Shown here in pieces: positions 7,911-14,928 of a DNA stretch of 17,611 bases. The translations under genes were made by a program, and so were the position numbers. The stretch spans positions 1 through 17,611 of the forward strand of contig JAUIHJ010000057.1 in the NCBI GenBank assembly GCA_030432015.1, in the 5' to 3' direction. This DNA comes from a bacterium. GTDB lineage: Bacteria; Planctomycetota; Planctomycetia; Pirellulales; Pirellulaceae. Each line of letters begins with the position of its first letter. Within the stretch, counting starts at the first letter, position 1. A model generated the notes under the pieces. The model did not search any database and had not been told where the DNA came from. It saw nothing but the letters and a program-made list of their open reading frames with translations.

Positions 7911-8471
7911 TCATCGCGTCTCGACTTCGTTCAGCTTCTCGCGCATTTGTGCTCGGGCCCGATGCAGTCGGCTCCGCACCGTACCGATGTTGAGGTTCAG
8001 GATTTCGGCGATTGCGTCATAATCCAGTTCTTCCATTTCCCGCAGTACCAGGATGGCCCGGTGTTCATCGCTGAGCAATCCGAGTGCAGCGTGGACCTGC
8101 GTTGCTTGTTCTTCGCGCATCATGCGGTCACCCGGCGTTCCGCTCTCGTCGATCGGTTCGTTGCCGGTGACCTCACGCGTTTGGTCGACCGACGTCTCCA
8201 CGCGTTTACGCCGTTTGCGGCTGACCGCGGTGTTGAAAGCAATGCGATACAGCCATGTATAGAAGGCCGCGTTTTGCTTGAATGATGCCAGCTTCAGGTA
8301 CGCTTGCACGAACGCTTCCTGAACCACGTCTTCGGCTTCGGTGCGATCACCAATGAAATTGGCGACCGCGTTGTACAGTCGGTCCTGGTGGATTCTCACG
8401 AGTTGGCCAAATGCCGACGAGTCGCCCAGCAGTGATGCGTCGATCAATTGCGACTCGTCGTTCACGCGCAT
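7911..8471 (-). CDS. ECF-type RNA polymerase sigma factor (sigma-70 family, RpoE-like)
   Basis: An extracytoplasmic-function sigma factor of 186 aa with only the two essential domains. Region 2 spans about 21-88 (LYNAVANFIGDRTEAEDVVQEAF, with FYTWLYRIAFN forming the -10 recognition/melting part). Region 4 spans about 130-181 (LSDEHRAILVLREME, helix-turn-helix AIAEILNLNIGTVRSRLHRAR). The linker is charged. The start ATG at 8471 has no clear Shine-Dalgarno. The gene converges on the PD40 gene with 39 bases between them and lies downstream of the oxidoreductase gene on the same strand. No anti-sigma factor (zinc-binding HxxxCxxC or single-TM type) is found on either side, which is unusual for the class. 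It may be controlled by another mechanism or by a distant gene. Confidence 0.93.
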   Translation of the reverse strand: MRVNDESQLIDASLLGDSSAFGQLVRIHQDRLYNAVANFIGDRTEAEDVVQEAFVQAYLKLASFKQNAAFYTWLYRIAFNTAVSRKRRKRVETSVDQTREVTGNEPIDESGTPGDRMMREEQATQVHAALGLLSDEHRAILVLREMEELDYDAIAEILNLNIGTVRSRLHRARAQMREKLNEVETR

Positions 8472-8536
8472 TCCACGGCTTCAACGGACGGAGAGGAGAG
8501 GGAGTACCACCGGGCAGGGCCGTGGTCGAGTAGTTC

Positions 8537-8565
8537 ATCTTGCGGTCGAGCGGAAAAGTTGTCAA
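8537..8565 (-). promoter_or_regulatory. Candidate promoter upstream of the ECF sigma gene
   Basis: On the minus strand a perfect TTGACA (8565-8560) is followed, after 17 bases, by CAAGAT (8542-8537), which matches TATAAT at three of six positions. It lies about 65 bases before the sigma gene start. The -10 is poor, so this is tentative. Confidence 0.28.
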
Positions 8566-8682
8566 ACGGGGGGGAAGGGCGGTTCCGACCGCATTCCCTT
8601 TCGAAACATACGATATTCTCCGCCCGGTGGTGATCCGCAACGTTGCCGACCCCCAAGCGGGCCGCGCGACGTCCGTTGCGAA

Positions 8683-9768
8683 TCACGTTGTCGCCAGCCC
8701 GCTAGCCTCCAGCACGGCTGCCTGCACCGCCAGATCATGAGCCGCCGAAAAGTCGGACGTTTTCTCGCCTCGAATGATCTTGGCTAAATCCTGGAAATCA
8801 CCGTCGTATCGGCCGCCCAGCTGCGGAAGTTTGACTTCCTGTCTTCCCGACCGGAATCCGTCCTGTGGTCGGTCGAGCGTCAGGGTCAGCCGTGGGGGTT
8901 CGAGCGGCCGGATGTCGATTGTCCCCTGATCGCCGCAGACGACAAACTGGCGTCGACGTCCGCCATCGACCTCGATCAGTGCGGTTCGCAGCGTCGCGGT
9001 GGTCTTGGGGTACTCCAGCACCGCGAGGCAGTTGTCCAGCAAGGTGTCCTGGTCCGGTCGTGTCCGGCGGTTGAATGCAGACACGTGGTCCGGCTTACCT
9101 GCGACCTGGACAATCGCATCCATCAGATGGCAGCCCAATTCAAACATCGAACCTCCGGGATAGGCAGCTAACTGCCGCCGCGTGTCGGCACTGACCGTCT
9201 TGCTCATCACGGCGTCAATTTCAAAGATCTGCCCGAGCCACCCCTTCTCGACCGCCGCAAAGAGAAACTGAAAGGCCGGGTTGTAGCGGTACATGTAGCC
9301 CATCTGAATGATGCGTTGTTGACCGGCTGCGGCATCGAGCAACCGTTTAAAGGCGGGCAGGTTCTCGCCAGCCGGTTTGTCCAAATGAACGTGGAGCTGC
9401 GCATCAATGCAATGCTGCGCCGTGGCAAGCAAGTTGCGGACTTCCGTTTCAACCGCGACCGCTTGCAAACCGTCGACATTCAGCAGCTCCTCCGCGGTCA
9501 TCCACGTCAGGCCAGCGTAGGTCGGCGTCGCGGCCATCCTCTCTTGCTGAGCCGCGTCAGGTTCGACGACACCAACCACTTCGAATTCATCCGAGAATTT
9601 ACGCATCGTCGCCATCTTCCCCCCGGCGTGCGCGTGTTTGGTCCCGATCTGTCCGATCTTGATCTTGCGTGACGGTTCCGCCGCACCGGCGTGCCAACCA
9701 ACCAGCGGAGTGACGGCGGAAGTAGCCGCGACGGCTTGAATAAACTGACGACGATCGGTGTGTGGCAT
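8683..9768 (-). CDS. Tat-exported Gfo/Idh/MocA family oxidoreductase
   Basis: NAD(P)-dependent sugar/polyol dehydrogenase-type protein of 361 aa. The N terminus carries a twin-arginine signal (RRQFIQ, residues 6-11, then a hydrophobic Ala-rich stretch to about 30), predicting folded export. The Rossmann domain begins IKIGQIGTKHAHAGG, a degenerate version of the GxGxxG loop. The family lysine sits in HLDKPAG (Lys131), with Asp in place of the more common Glu before it. The C-terminal alpha/beta domain includes GGSMFELGCHLMD. Start ATG 9768 puts the Tat motif at the N terminus; the frame stays open to 10461, but that part overlaps the ggt gene in a shadow frame and is rejected. It is 155 bases downstream of ggt on the same strand, possibly cotranscribed. 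The exact substrate is unknown. Confidence 0.9.
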   Translation of the reverse strand: MPHTDRRQFIQAVAATSAVTPLVGWHAGAAEPSRKIKIGQIGTKHAHAGGKMATMRKFSDEFEVVGVVEPDAAQQERMAATPTYAGLTWMTAEELLNVDGLQAVAVETEVRNLLATAQHCIDAQLHVHLDKPAGENLPAFKRLLDAAAGQQRIIQMGYMYRYNPAFQFLFAAVEKGWLGQIFEIDAVMSKTVSADTRRQLAAYPGGSMFELGCHLMDAIVQVAGKPDHVSAFNRRTRPDQDTLLDNCLAVLEYPKTTATLRTALIEVDGGRRRQFVVCGDQGTIDIRPLEPPRLTLTLDRPQDGFRSGRQEVKLPQLGGRYDGDFQDLAKIIRGEKTSDFSAAHDLAVQAAVLEASGLATT

Positions 9769-9923
9769 GCGTGGCGTCTCGCGGTACAGAGGTTGGGGAT
9801 ACACGGACCAACTCGCGAACGAGTGTCCCGGACAATAAGTGACCGATGTTGGCGCTATCACCGTCGTCTGGCGACGAGGGTCCTGGTGTGGGCGACGGTT
9901 GTGAGGTCGAGTCCCTTCAACCT

Positions 9924-11672
9924 TCAGTATCCTACCGCTTCCCCGTCCTTGCGCGACTCGGTTGCGGCGTGAAGGACACGGTTCTTCCAATCGATCATGA
10001 TACCCTGGTAGCCGCCGAAGGCCCCCTTGGCGCGGACGACGTTGTGGCCGCGGGCACGCAGTTCGGCGACCGTCTCTTTCGAAATGCCGGATTCGACTTG
10101 GACCGTTCCGACGCCGTCTGCCGGGGCACCGGTTGGCTGGGCGCTTCCGAGGTGTCGAATGCGGGCGGCGTCCCCCGCCGCCTGCACATTCATGCCGAAG
10201 TCGATCAGGTTCACCAAGACTTGCACATGCCCCTGCGGTTGCATGTCGCCACCCATGACACCAAAGCAGAACCAGGGCTTGCCATCTTTGGTCACCATGG
10301 CGGGAATGATGGTGTGGAACGGCCGTTTGCGAGGCTCCAGGCGATTCAGGTGGTTGGCGTCGAGCGAAAACAGGGCTCCCCGGTTCTGCATCGCAAAGCC
10401 CACGTTCCCGGGGACGACTTGCGAGCCAAAGCCATGGTAGTTGCTCTGGATCAGCGAGCAACAGTTGCGGTCTTTGTCGACGACGGTCACATAGACGGTG
10501 TCGCCGTGTTTCAAAATGGGATCACCGGCCGCCACGTCCCGGGCCGCCTTGGCGCGATCGATGCGTTCGATCTGCCGCTGGGCATACGCTTTGGAAATGA
10601 GTTGCTGGGTTGGCAAGTCGTTAAAAGCCGGATCCGCGTAAAACTTGGCACGATCGGCGAAGGCCAACTTTTTTGCCTCGACGAACAAATGCGCGTAGTC
10701 CGCGCTGCCGTGTCCCATCGCTTGGAGATCGAAATTTTCAAGCACGTTGAGGATCTGCAAAGCCGCGATCCCTTGCCCGTTGGGAGGCAACTCCCAGACG
10801 TCGTAGCCTCGATAGCGGGTCGAAACCGGCTCGACCCACTCCGCGCGATGGTCCGCGAAATCCTGTAGCGAAAAGTAGCCACCGTGCGTTTCGCTGAATT
10901 TCACGATCTGGTGGGCAATGCCGCCCTGGTAAAACGCGTCCGCGCCGTCGCTGGCGATCGCTCGATACGAGGCCGCCAGGCGCGGATTGCGGAAGACCTC
11001 GCCAAAACGGGGCCCTCGTTTCCCGTCCACGAGAAAGGTTGCCGCCGAGTCCGGCCATTCCACCAAGCGTTTCTCCGCGCCCTTCCAGTAGGCGGCGATG
11101 ACTTCGGTCACCGGAAATCCTTCGTCCGCGGTCTCGATGGAGGCTGCCAGCACGTCGTGTAGCGTGCGGTTGCCAAAGCGGGACTGCAGTTCGGCCCAGC
11201 CGCTGACACAGCCGGGCACGGACCAGGCAAGCGGACCATAAAGGGGGATCCGGTCCAGTTGTTTTTCCGCGAAAACCTCTCTGGTGAGGGTTCGCGGACT
11301 GCGGCCGCTGGCATTGAGCCCATACAGCGTTTGCGTCTTGTGGTCCCAGTAGATCGCGAACAGGTCGCCGCCGATGCCGCAACTCATCGGCTCGACGACC
11401 CCCAGCATGGCGTTGGCGGCAATGGCAGCGTCGACGGCGTTGCCACCCGTTTTCAGGATGTCCAAACCGGCTTGTGCGGCCAGCGGGTGACTTGTCGCGA
11501 CGGCGCCGTGGGTCGCCAGCACGACCGATCGGCTCTGATGCGGATCGCCAACGGGCCGGTCGTAGCCGGCGCCGATGGCGTGATTTCGCTGTGAATCCAG
11601 GGGGATGCTCGGTTCAGTCACAAGAAGGCTCGCGAGGATCAGGGGCCAAAAGAACGGGCGAATTCGATGCAT
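9924..11672 (-). CDS. ggt: Secreted gamma-glutamyltransferase / glutathione hydrolase
   Basis: N-terminal-nucleophile hydrolase that cleaves gamma-glutamyl bonds (glutathione and related compounds) after autoprocessing into large and small subunits. The 582-aa precursor has a signal peptide (residues 1-20). The large-subunit part has ATSHPLAAQAGLDILK.GGNAVDAA and EPMSCGIGGD. The nucleophile is Thr392 in the motif DTVYVTVVD, equivalent to the Thr of the classical TTHxSVxD motif, so the small subunit would begin there. The small subunit has NYHGFGS, PRKRPFHTIIPAM and the oxyanion/substrate motif GVMGGDMQPQGHVQ. The start ATG at 11672 has GAGGT nine bases upstream (11686-11682). It is divergent from rpsO and followed by the oxidoreductase gene. 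The DTVYVT variant is common in environmental GGT-like proteins, so specificity for glutathione itself is not certain. Confidence 0.93.
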   Translation of the reverse strand: MHRIRPFFWPLILASLLVTEPSIPLDSQRNHAIGAGYDRPVGDPHQSRSVVLATHGAVATSHPLAAQAGLDILKTGGNAVDAAIAANAMLGVVEPMSCGIGGDLFAIYWDHKTQTLYGLNASGRSPRTLTREVFAEKQLDRIPLYGPLAWSVPGCVSGWAELQSRFGNRTLHDVLAASIETADEGFPVTEVIAAYWKGAEKRLVEWPDSAATFLVDGKRGPRFGEVFRNPRLAASYRAIASDGADAFYQGGIAHQIVKFSETHGGYFSLQDFADHRAEWVEPVSTRYRGYDVWELPPNGQGIAALQILNVLENFDLQAMGHGSADYAHLFVEAKKLAFADRAKFYADPAFNDLPTQQLISKAYAQRQIERIDRAKAARDVAAGDPILKHGDTVYVTVVDKDRNCCSLIQSNYHGFGSQVVPGNVGFAMQNRGALFSLDANHLNRLEPRKRPFHTIIPAMVTKDGKPWFCFGVMGGDMQPQGHVQVLVNLIDFGMNVQAAGDAARIRHLGSAQPTGAPADGVGTVQVESGISKETVAELRARGHNVVRAKGAFGGYQGIMIDWKNRVLHAATESRKDGEAVGY

Positions 11673-11976
11673 GGGGTGGTGACCTCACAGGGGGGATCGG
11701 TGGTGCGATCGTCACGGTTGAAGCGGCCTGCTGTCTGGCCTCGGTTGTAGGTTCTCGTCGGGCAACTTGCAAGAATCGAACCCGCCGCGCCAACCTGAGG
11801 ATTTGCTGCCGCGACGCCTCGCCTCTGCCGCGCGGCGCTGCTGCTGGACGCTGGTCCCGTATCTCGAAAGTCCCAGATGTTCCTCGTTTTCAAGCCCCGT
11901 CGCGATTCAAACCACCCCGGCCCGACGCACCGGCGACATCCCTCGGATTTGCCGTTGGTCTGTGGTCTATTTGGAG

Positions 11977-12004
11977 TTGCAAATTGGCGAGGCAATGTTA
12001 CATT
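11977..12004 (+). promoter_or_regulatory. Candidate sigma-70-type promoter for rpsO-pnp
   Basis: TTGCAA (11977-11982) and TACATT (11999-12004) are separated by 16 bases, and a TG one base before the -10 (11996-11997) gives an extended -10. It lies in an AT-rich island about 125 bases before the rpsO ATG. Confidence 0.4.
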
Positions 12005-12083
12005 GAGCCGCTTAGTTGTTTATTGGCAAAGTTATCAGTTTTGGAAAAAGTCCTGGCAAGACGCGTTTGTCGAGTGCCAATGA

Positions 12084-12104
12084 GGACGGGATGTGCTCCC
12101 GTTC
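12084..12104 (+). promoter_or_regulatory. Hairpin in the rpsO leader, candidate S15 control element
   Basis: An 8-bp stem (12084-12091 with 12097-12104: GGACGGGA/TCCCGTTC with one G-U pair) closes the five-base loop TGTGC. It ends 23 bases before the rpsO start and just ahead of the AGGG ribosome binding site (12118-12121). Ribosomal protein S15 represses its own mRNA through leader structures in several bacteria; the adjacent G-C and G-U pairs at the stem base are suggestive only. Confidence 0.35.
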
Positions 12105-12127
12105 CCCCGCAAAACATAGGGTTACAG

Positions 12128-12397
12128 ATGACGATCACGAAAGACCGGAAACAGGAAGTCATCCAGGGTTATAAGCAGAGCGATGGAGATACGGGGTCAC
12201 CCGAAGTCCAAGTTGCGATTCTGACGACCCGGATTAATAACCTGACCGAACACCTTCGTACGCACAAGAAAGACTATGCGAGTCGCCGCGGTTTGTTGGC
12301 GATGGTTAGTCGGCGCCGTCGTTTGCTTGACTATATGCGGCGTGTAGATCCGCAGCGGTATCTCGACATTATCGGCCGACTCGGAATTCGAAAATAG
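12128..12397 (+). CDS. rpsO: 30S ribosomal protein S15
   Basis: Primary 16S rRNA-binding protein that organises the central domain of the small subunit. The product is 89 aa, exactly the family length. It shows the S15 signature: DTGSPEVQVAILT.RIN, LTEHLRTHKKDYASRRGL, the basic RRRRLLDYM and the terminal RYLDIIGRLGIRK. The ATG at 12128 is preceded by AGGG six bases upstream. Longer in-frame starts upstream give non-family sequence and are rejected. It is followed 55 bases later by pnp, the classical rpsO-pnp arrangement, so the two are probably cotranscribed. Confidence 0.98.
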   Translation: MTITKDRKQEVIQGYKQSDGDTGSPEVQVAILTTRINNLTEHLRTHKKDYASRRGLLAMVSRRRRLLDYMRRVDPQRYLDIIGRLGIRK

Positions 12398-12402
12398 CCG
12401 CA

Positions 12403-12445
12403 GTCTGCCTGTCTTGTTGCGCCGGGACGCTTGCAGAAGGCAGGT
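12403..12445 (+). promoter_or_regulatory. rpsO-pnp junction hairpin covering the pnp ribosome binding site
   Basis: CTGCCT (12405-12410) pairs with AGGCAG (12438-12443), extended outward by two G-U pairs and inward past a one-base bulge by TCT/AGA. A small GCG/CGC stem can form at the tip. The 3' arm contains AGAAGG, the best Shine-Dalgarno for the pnp GTG at 12453. In E. coli a stem-loop in the same place is cut by RNase III and underlies PNPase autocontrol; an equivalent role here is inference. Confidence 0.5.
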
Positions 12446-12452
12446 ACGTGAA

Positions 12453-14684
12453 GTGAAGGTTCGTGTAGAAAAGCAAATCGGAAAGAGTGTTCTCTCGTTC
12501 GAAACCGGCGTTCTCGCCAAGCAAGCCGCAGGTGCTGTGTTGGTTCAATATGCCGACACTGTCATTCTCAGTGCGGCCGCAACTGGGACGCCCCGCCCTG
12601 GCATCGACTTCTTCCCGTTGATGTGCGACTACCGTGAGCGAACGGCAGCGGCGGGTAAGTTTCCTGGTGGATTTCTTAAACGCGAGGGTCGACCCACGAC
12701 CAAGGAGACGCTGACGGCGCGGTTGATTGATCGCCCGATTCGTCCTTCTTTCGCCAAGGGATTCAATGACGAAGTTCAGATTCAGAACTTTGTCCTGGCG
12801 AGCGATAAGATTAACGACGGCGACGTCATCGCCATGAATGGGTCCTCGGCGGCCTGCATGATCTCCCCGATGCCATTTCTCGGACCGATCGGTTCGGTAC
12901 GAATTGGGCGGGTGGATGGTGTTCTCGTCGTCTTCCCGACCACCACGGATCTGGAAGAGAGTGATCTCGACCTGATTGTTTCCGGCACGGCAGAAAACGT
13001 CCTGATGATCGAAGGTTTCGCGCGGGAAATGCCCGAAGACGAAATGGTCGAGGCGATTCTCTATGCCCACGCCGCCATCAAAGAAATCTGCGCCATGCAG
13101 ATTGAGTTTGCCGAGAAGGTCAACCCGGTCAAGAGCGAGTTCGTGCCGCCGGAAGAGAGCGGGCTGATCGACCGGTTGACCGAAACGTACTACGACGCCT
13201 TCAAGGCCGCCAAGCTGACCGACGGAAAGCAGGCACGTGCCGAGGCAGTCGCGGCCCTCAAAGAAAAAGCGCAGGGCGAAGTCATTCCCGACCCCGAAGC
13301 TGAGGGTGCCATCTGTGGTAACGAATTCAAGTCGGCCTGGCACGATTTGGAAGCCAAGGTCATCCGTGACTTGATTCTCGCCGGCACCCGACCTGACGGT
13401 CGGGATGGCAAGACACTTCGCCCGATCGAGTGTTTTGTCGATGTCCTGCCACGCGTTCACGGTTCGGCTGTGTTTCAGCGTGGCGAGACGCAGTCGCTCG
13501 TCACCATTACGCTGGGAACGGGCCGTGACGAGCAGCGGGTGGACGGCTTGGCCGATGAATACTCGAAGAAGTTCATGTTGGACTACAATTTTCCGTCGTT
13601 CTCGGTCGGCGAATGTCGTCCCATTCGTGGACCAGGACGTCGCGAGATTGGCCATGGTGCGCTCGCCGAACGTAGCGTTAAGCCTGTGGTGCCGGATCCC
13701 GATGAATTCCCCTACACGATTCGCGTGATCTCTGACATTCTCGAGTCAAATGGTTCGTCGTCGATGGCCAGCGTTTGCGCTGCGACGTTGGGCTTGATGG
13801 CCGCTGGTGTTCCGATCAGCAATCCGGTCGCCGGCATCTCTGTTGGATTGGTCAAAGAAGGCGAGAAATGGGAATTGCTGACCGATATCCTTGGTGATGA
13901 AGATCACTTCGGGGATATGGACTTCAAGATTGCCGGTACCCAAAACGGGATTACCGGAATTCAGCTTGACCTGAAGATTAATGGGATCAGCGAAGAAATT
14001 ATTCGTGCCACGTTAATCCAGTCACGCGACGCCAGGATTGAGATTCTGCGCAGCATGCTCAGTGCCATCCGGGCGCCGCGCGACAATACGTCCGAATGGG
14101 CTCCGCGATTGCTGCGGACGAAGATCGAGCCTGACAAGATCGGCGCTCTGATTGGACCCGGCGGCAAGAATATCCGCGGCATCCAAGAGCGGACCGGCTC
14201 GGTGATCGAAGTCGAAGAGGACGGGACGGTGACGGTCGCCAGCACGAACCAGGAATGGGCGAACGCCGCTTTGACGGAAATCGAAGCGCTGACCGCAACC
14301 GTGCAGGTTGGCAAGATCTACGACGGACGGGTTACCAGCATCAAGGACTTTGGCGCCTTTGTCGAAATCTTGCCTGGTCGCGATGGGCTGTGCCATATCA
14401 GTGAATTGTCCAATGGGTTCGTTAACAGTGTTTCCGACGTCTGCTCGATGGGCGACGAAATGAAAGTGCTGGTGATTGACGTGGACGATCACGACCGGGT
14501 TAAGCTCAGCCGTCGTAAGGCGATGGAGCAACTCGGTCTGGTGGATGAACTGGCCGCGGCGACTCCCGAAGGTGGCGGTGAATCCGGTGGCGGTAATTCA
14601 GGCGACGGGGATGGCGGCCAAGGTGGCGATCGTCCGCGCCGTCGCGGTGGTGGCGAAGGAAGGTCTTCCGGTCGCCGCCGGTAA
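12453..14684 (+). CDS. pnp: Polyribonucleotide nucleotidyltransferase (PNPase)
   Basis: Phosphorolytic 3'-5' exoribonuclease, a trimeric enzyme of mRNA decay. The 743-aa product has the full domain order: RNase PH 1 (MCDYRERTAAAGKFPGGF, LIDRPIRPSF), the helical linker, RNase PH 2 (FQRGETQSLVT, then the catalytic segment with Asp484, Asp490 and Lys492, matching E. coli D486/D492/K494), a KH domain (about 557-617, IGPGGKNIRGI) and an S1 domain (about 618-690, DGRVTSIKDFGAFVEI). The tail from about 705 is Gly/Ser/Asp-rich, then Arg/Gly-rich. I start at GTG 12453 because it gives the family N terminus (KVRVEKQIG); the open frame back to 12414 is extra. A hairpin at 12403-12445 covers the ribosome binding site, and a strong terminator follows. 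Confidence 0.97.
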   Translation: MKVRVEKQIGKSVLSFETGVLAKQAAGAVLVQYADTVILSAAATGTPRPGIDFFPLMCDYRERTAAAGKFPGGFLKREGRPTTKETLTARLIDRPIRPSFAKGFNDEVQIQNFVLASDKINDGDVIAMNGSSAACMISPMPFLGPIGSVRIGRVDGVLVVFPTTTDLEESDLDLIVSGTAENVLMIEGFAREMPEDEMVEAILYAHAAIKEICAMQIEFAEKVNPVKSEFVPPEESGLIDRLTETYYDAFKAAKLTDGKQARAEAVAALKEKAQGEVIPDPEAEGAICGNEFKSAWHDLEAKVIRDLILAGTRPDGRDGKTLRPIECFVDVLPRVHGSAVFQRGETQSLVTITLGTGRDEQRVDGLADEYSKKFMLDYNFPSFSVGECRPIRGPGRREIGHGALAERSVKPVVPDPDEFPYTIRVISDILESNGSSSMASVCAATLGLMAAGVPISNPVAGISVGLVKEGEKWELLTDILGDEDHFGDMDFKIAGTQNGITGIQLDLKINGISEEIIRATLIQSRDARIEILRSMLSAIRAPRDNTSEWAPRLLRTKIEPDKIGALIGPGGKNIRGIQERTGSVIEVEEDGTVTVASTNQEWANAALTEIEALTATVQVGKIYDGRVTSIKDFGAFVEILPGRDGLCHISELSNGFVNSVSDVCSMGDEMKVLVIDVDDHDRVKLSRRKAMEQLGLVDELAAATPEGGGESGGGNSGDGDGGQGGDRPRRRGGGEGRSSGRRR

Positions 14685-14762
14685 GTCCTGTCGACTGGGC
14701 ACGCTTGGTCAATGGCCACGCGACCCGGCGGTGACTTGCTCAGATCGATGACGCTGAAATTG

Positions 14763-14797
14763 GCAACCCGGTGCAATTTGCACCGGGTTGCATTTTT
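14763..14797 (+). terminator. Very strong intrinsic terminator after pnp
   Basis: A perfect 13-bp inverted repeat, GCAACCCGGTGCA (14763-14775) and its complement (14779-14791), closes a three-base loop. It is followed by A and five T residues (14793-14797). No T tract exists on the other strand, so it acts in the + direction, 78 bases past the pnp stop. The downstream kinase gene therefore needs its own promoter. Confidence 0.93.
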
Positions 14798-14928
14798 GGT
14801 GGTCGTCCACCGGGGCGAGTGGCGATGTCGTTGACTTGCCGGGGGCAGTCACATCGTGCGGAGACGACGCTTGACTGATACCAGGTATTTTCTCGCTGGA
14901 AAATGAGTCAGACCCTGGCCTGTGAACG

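Larger units (their letters stand above)
11673..12127. other. Divergent intergenic region between ggt and rpsO
   Basis: This 455-base gap holds no supported protein gene. The ggt side carries its Shine-Dalgarno (11686-11682). The middle (about 11700-11950) is GC-rich with no clear feature. From about 11970 the DNA becomes AT-richer and holds a candidate promoter and leader hairpin for rpsO. Frames that cross this gap into rpsO lack family sequence and are not real. Confidence 0.55.

Noticed and set aside
9811..9824. 5-bp hairpin with UUCG loop on the minus strand between ggt and the oxidoreductase gene
   Set aside because: The stem is too short and has no T tract, and the closing pair is not the stable C-G type.
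9769..10461. Long N-terminal extension of the Gfo/Idh gene
   Set aside because: It overlaps ggt in another frame and has low-complexity Arg/Pro/Gly sequence. The Tat signal at ATG 9768 marks the natural N terminus.
11764..11790. tRNA T-arm-like sequence (GGTTCGATTC on the minus strand)
   Set aside because: The stem needs several G-U pairs, and no matching acceptor, anticodon arm or CCA end can be found around it.
12369..13655. Long (428-codon) open frame antisense to pnp
   Set aside because: It lies entirely over rpsO-pnp coding sequence, encodes no recognisable domain, and its existence follows from the codon bias of pnp.
14878..14888. Short palindrome ATACCAGGTAT before the kinase gene, possible operator
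   Set aside because: It is only 11 bases, has a single copy and no clear promoter around it, so chance is likely.
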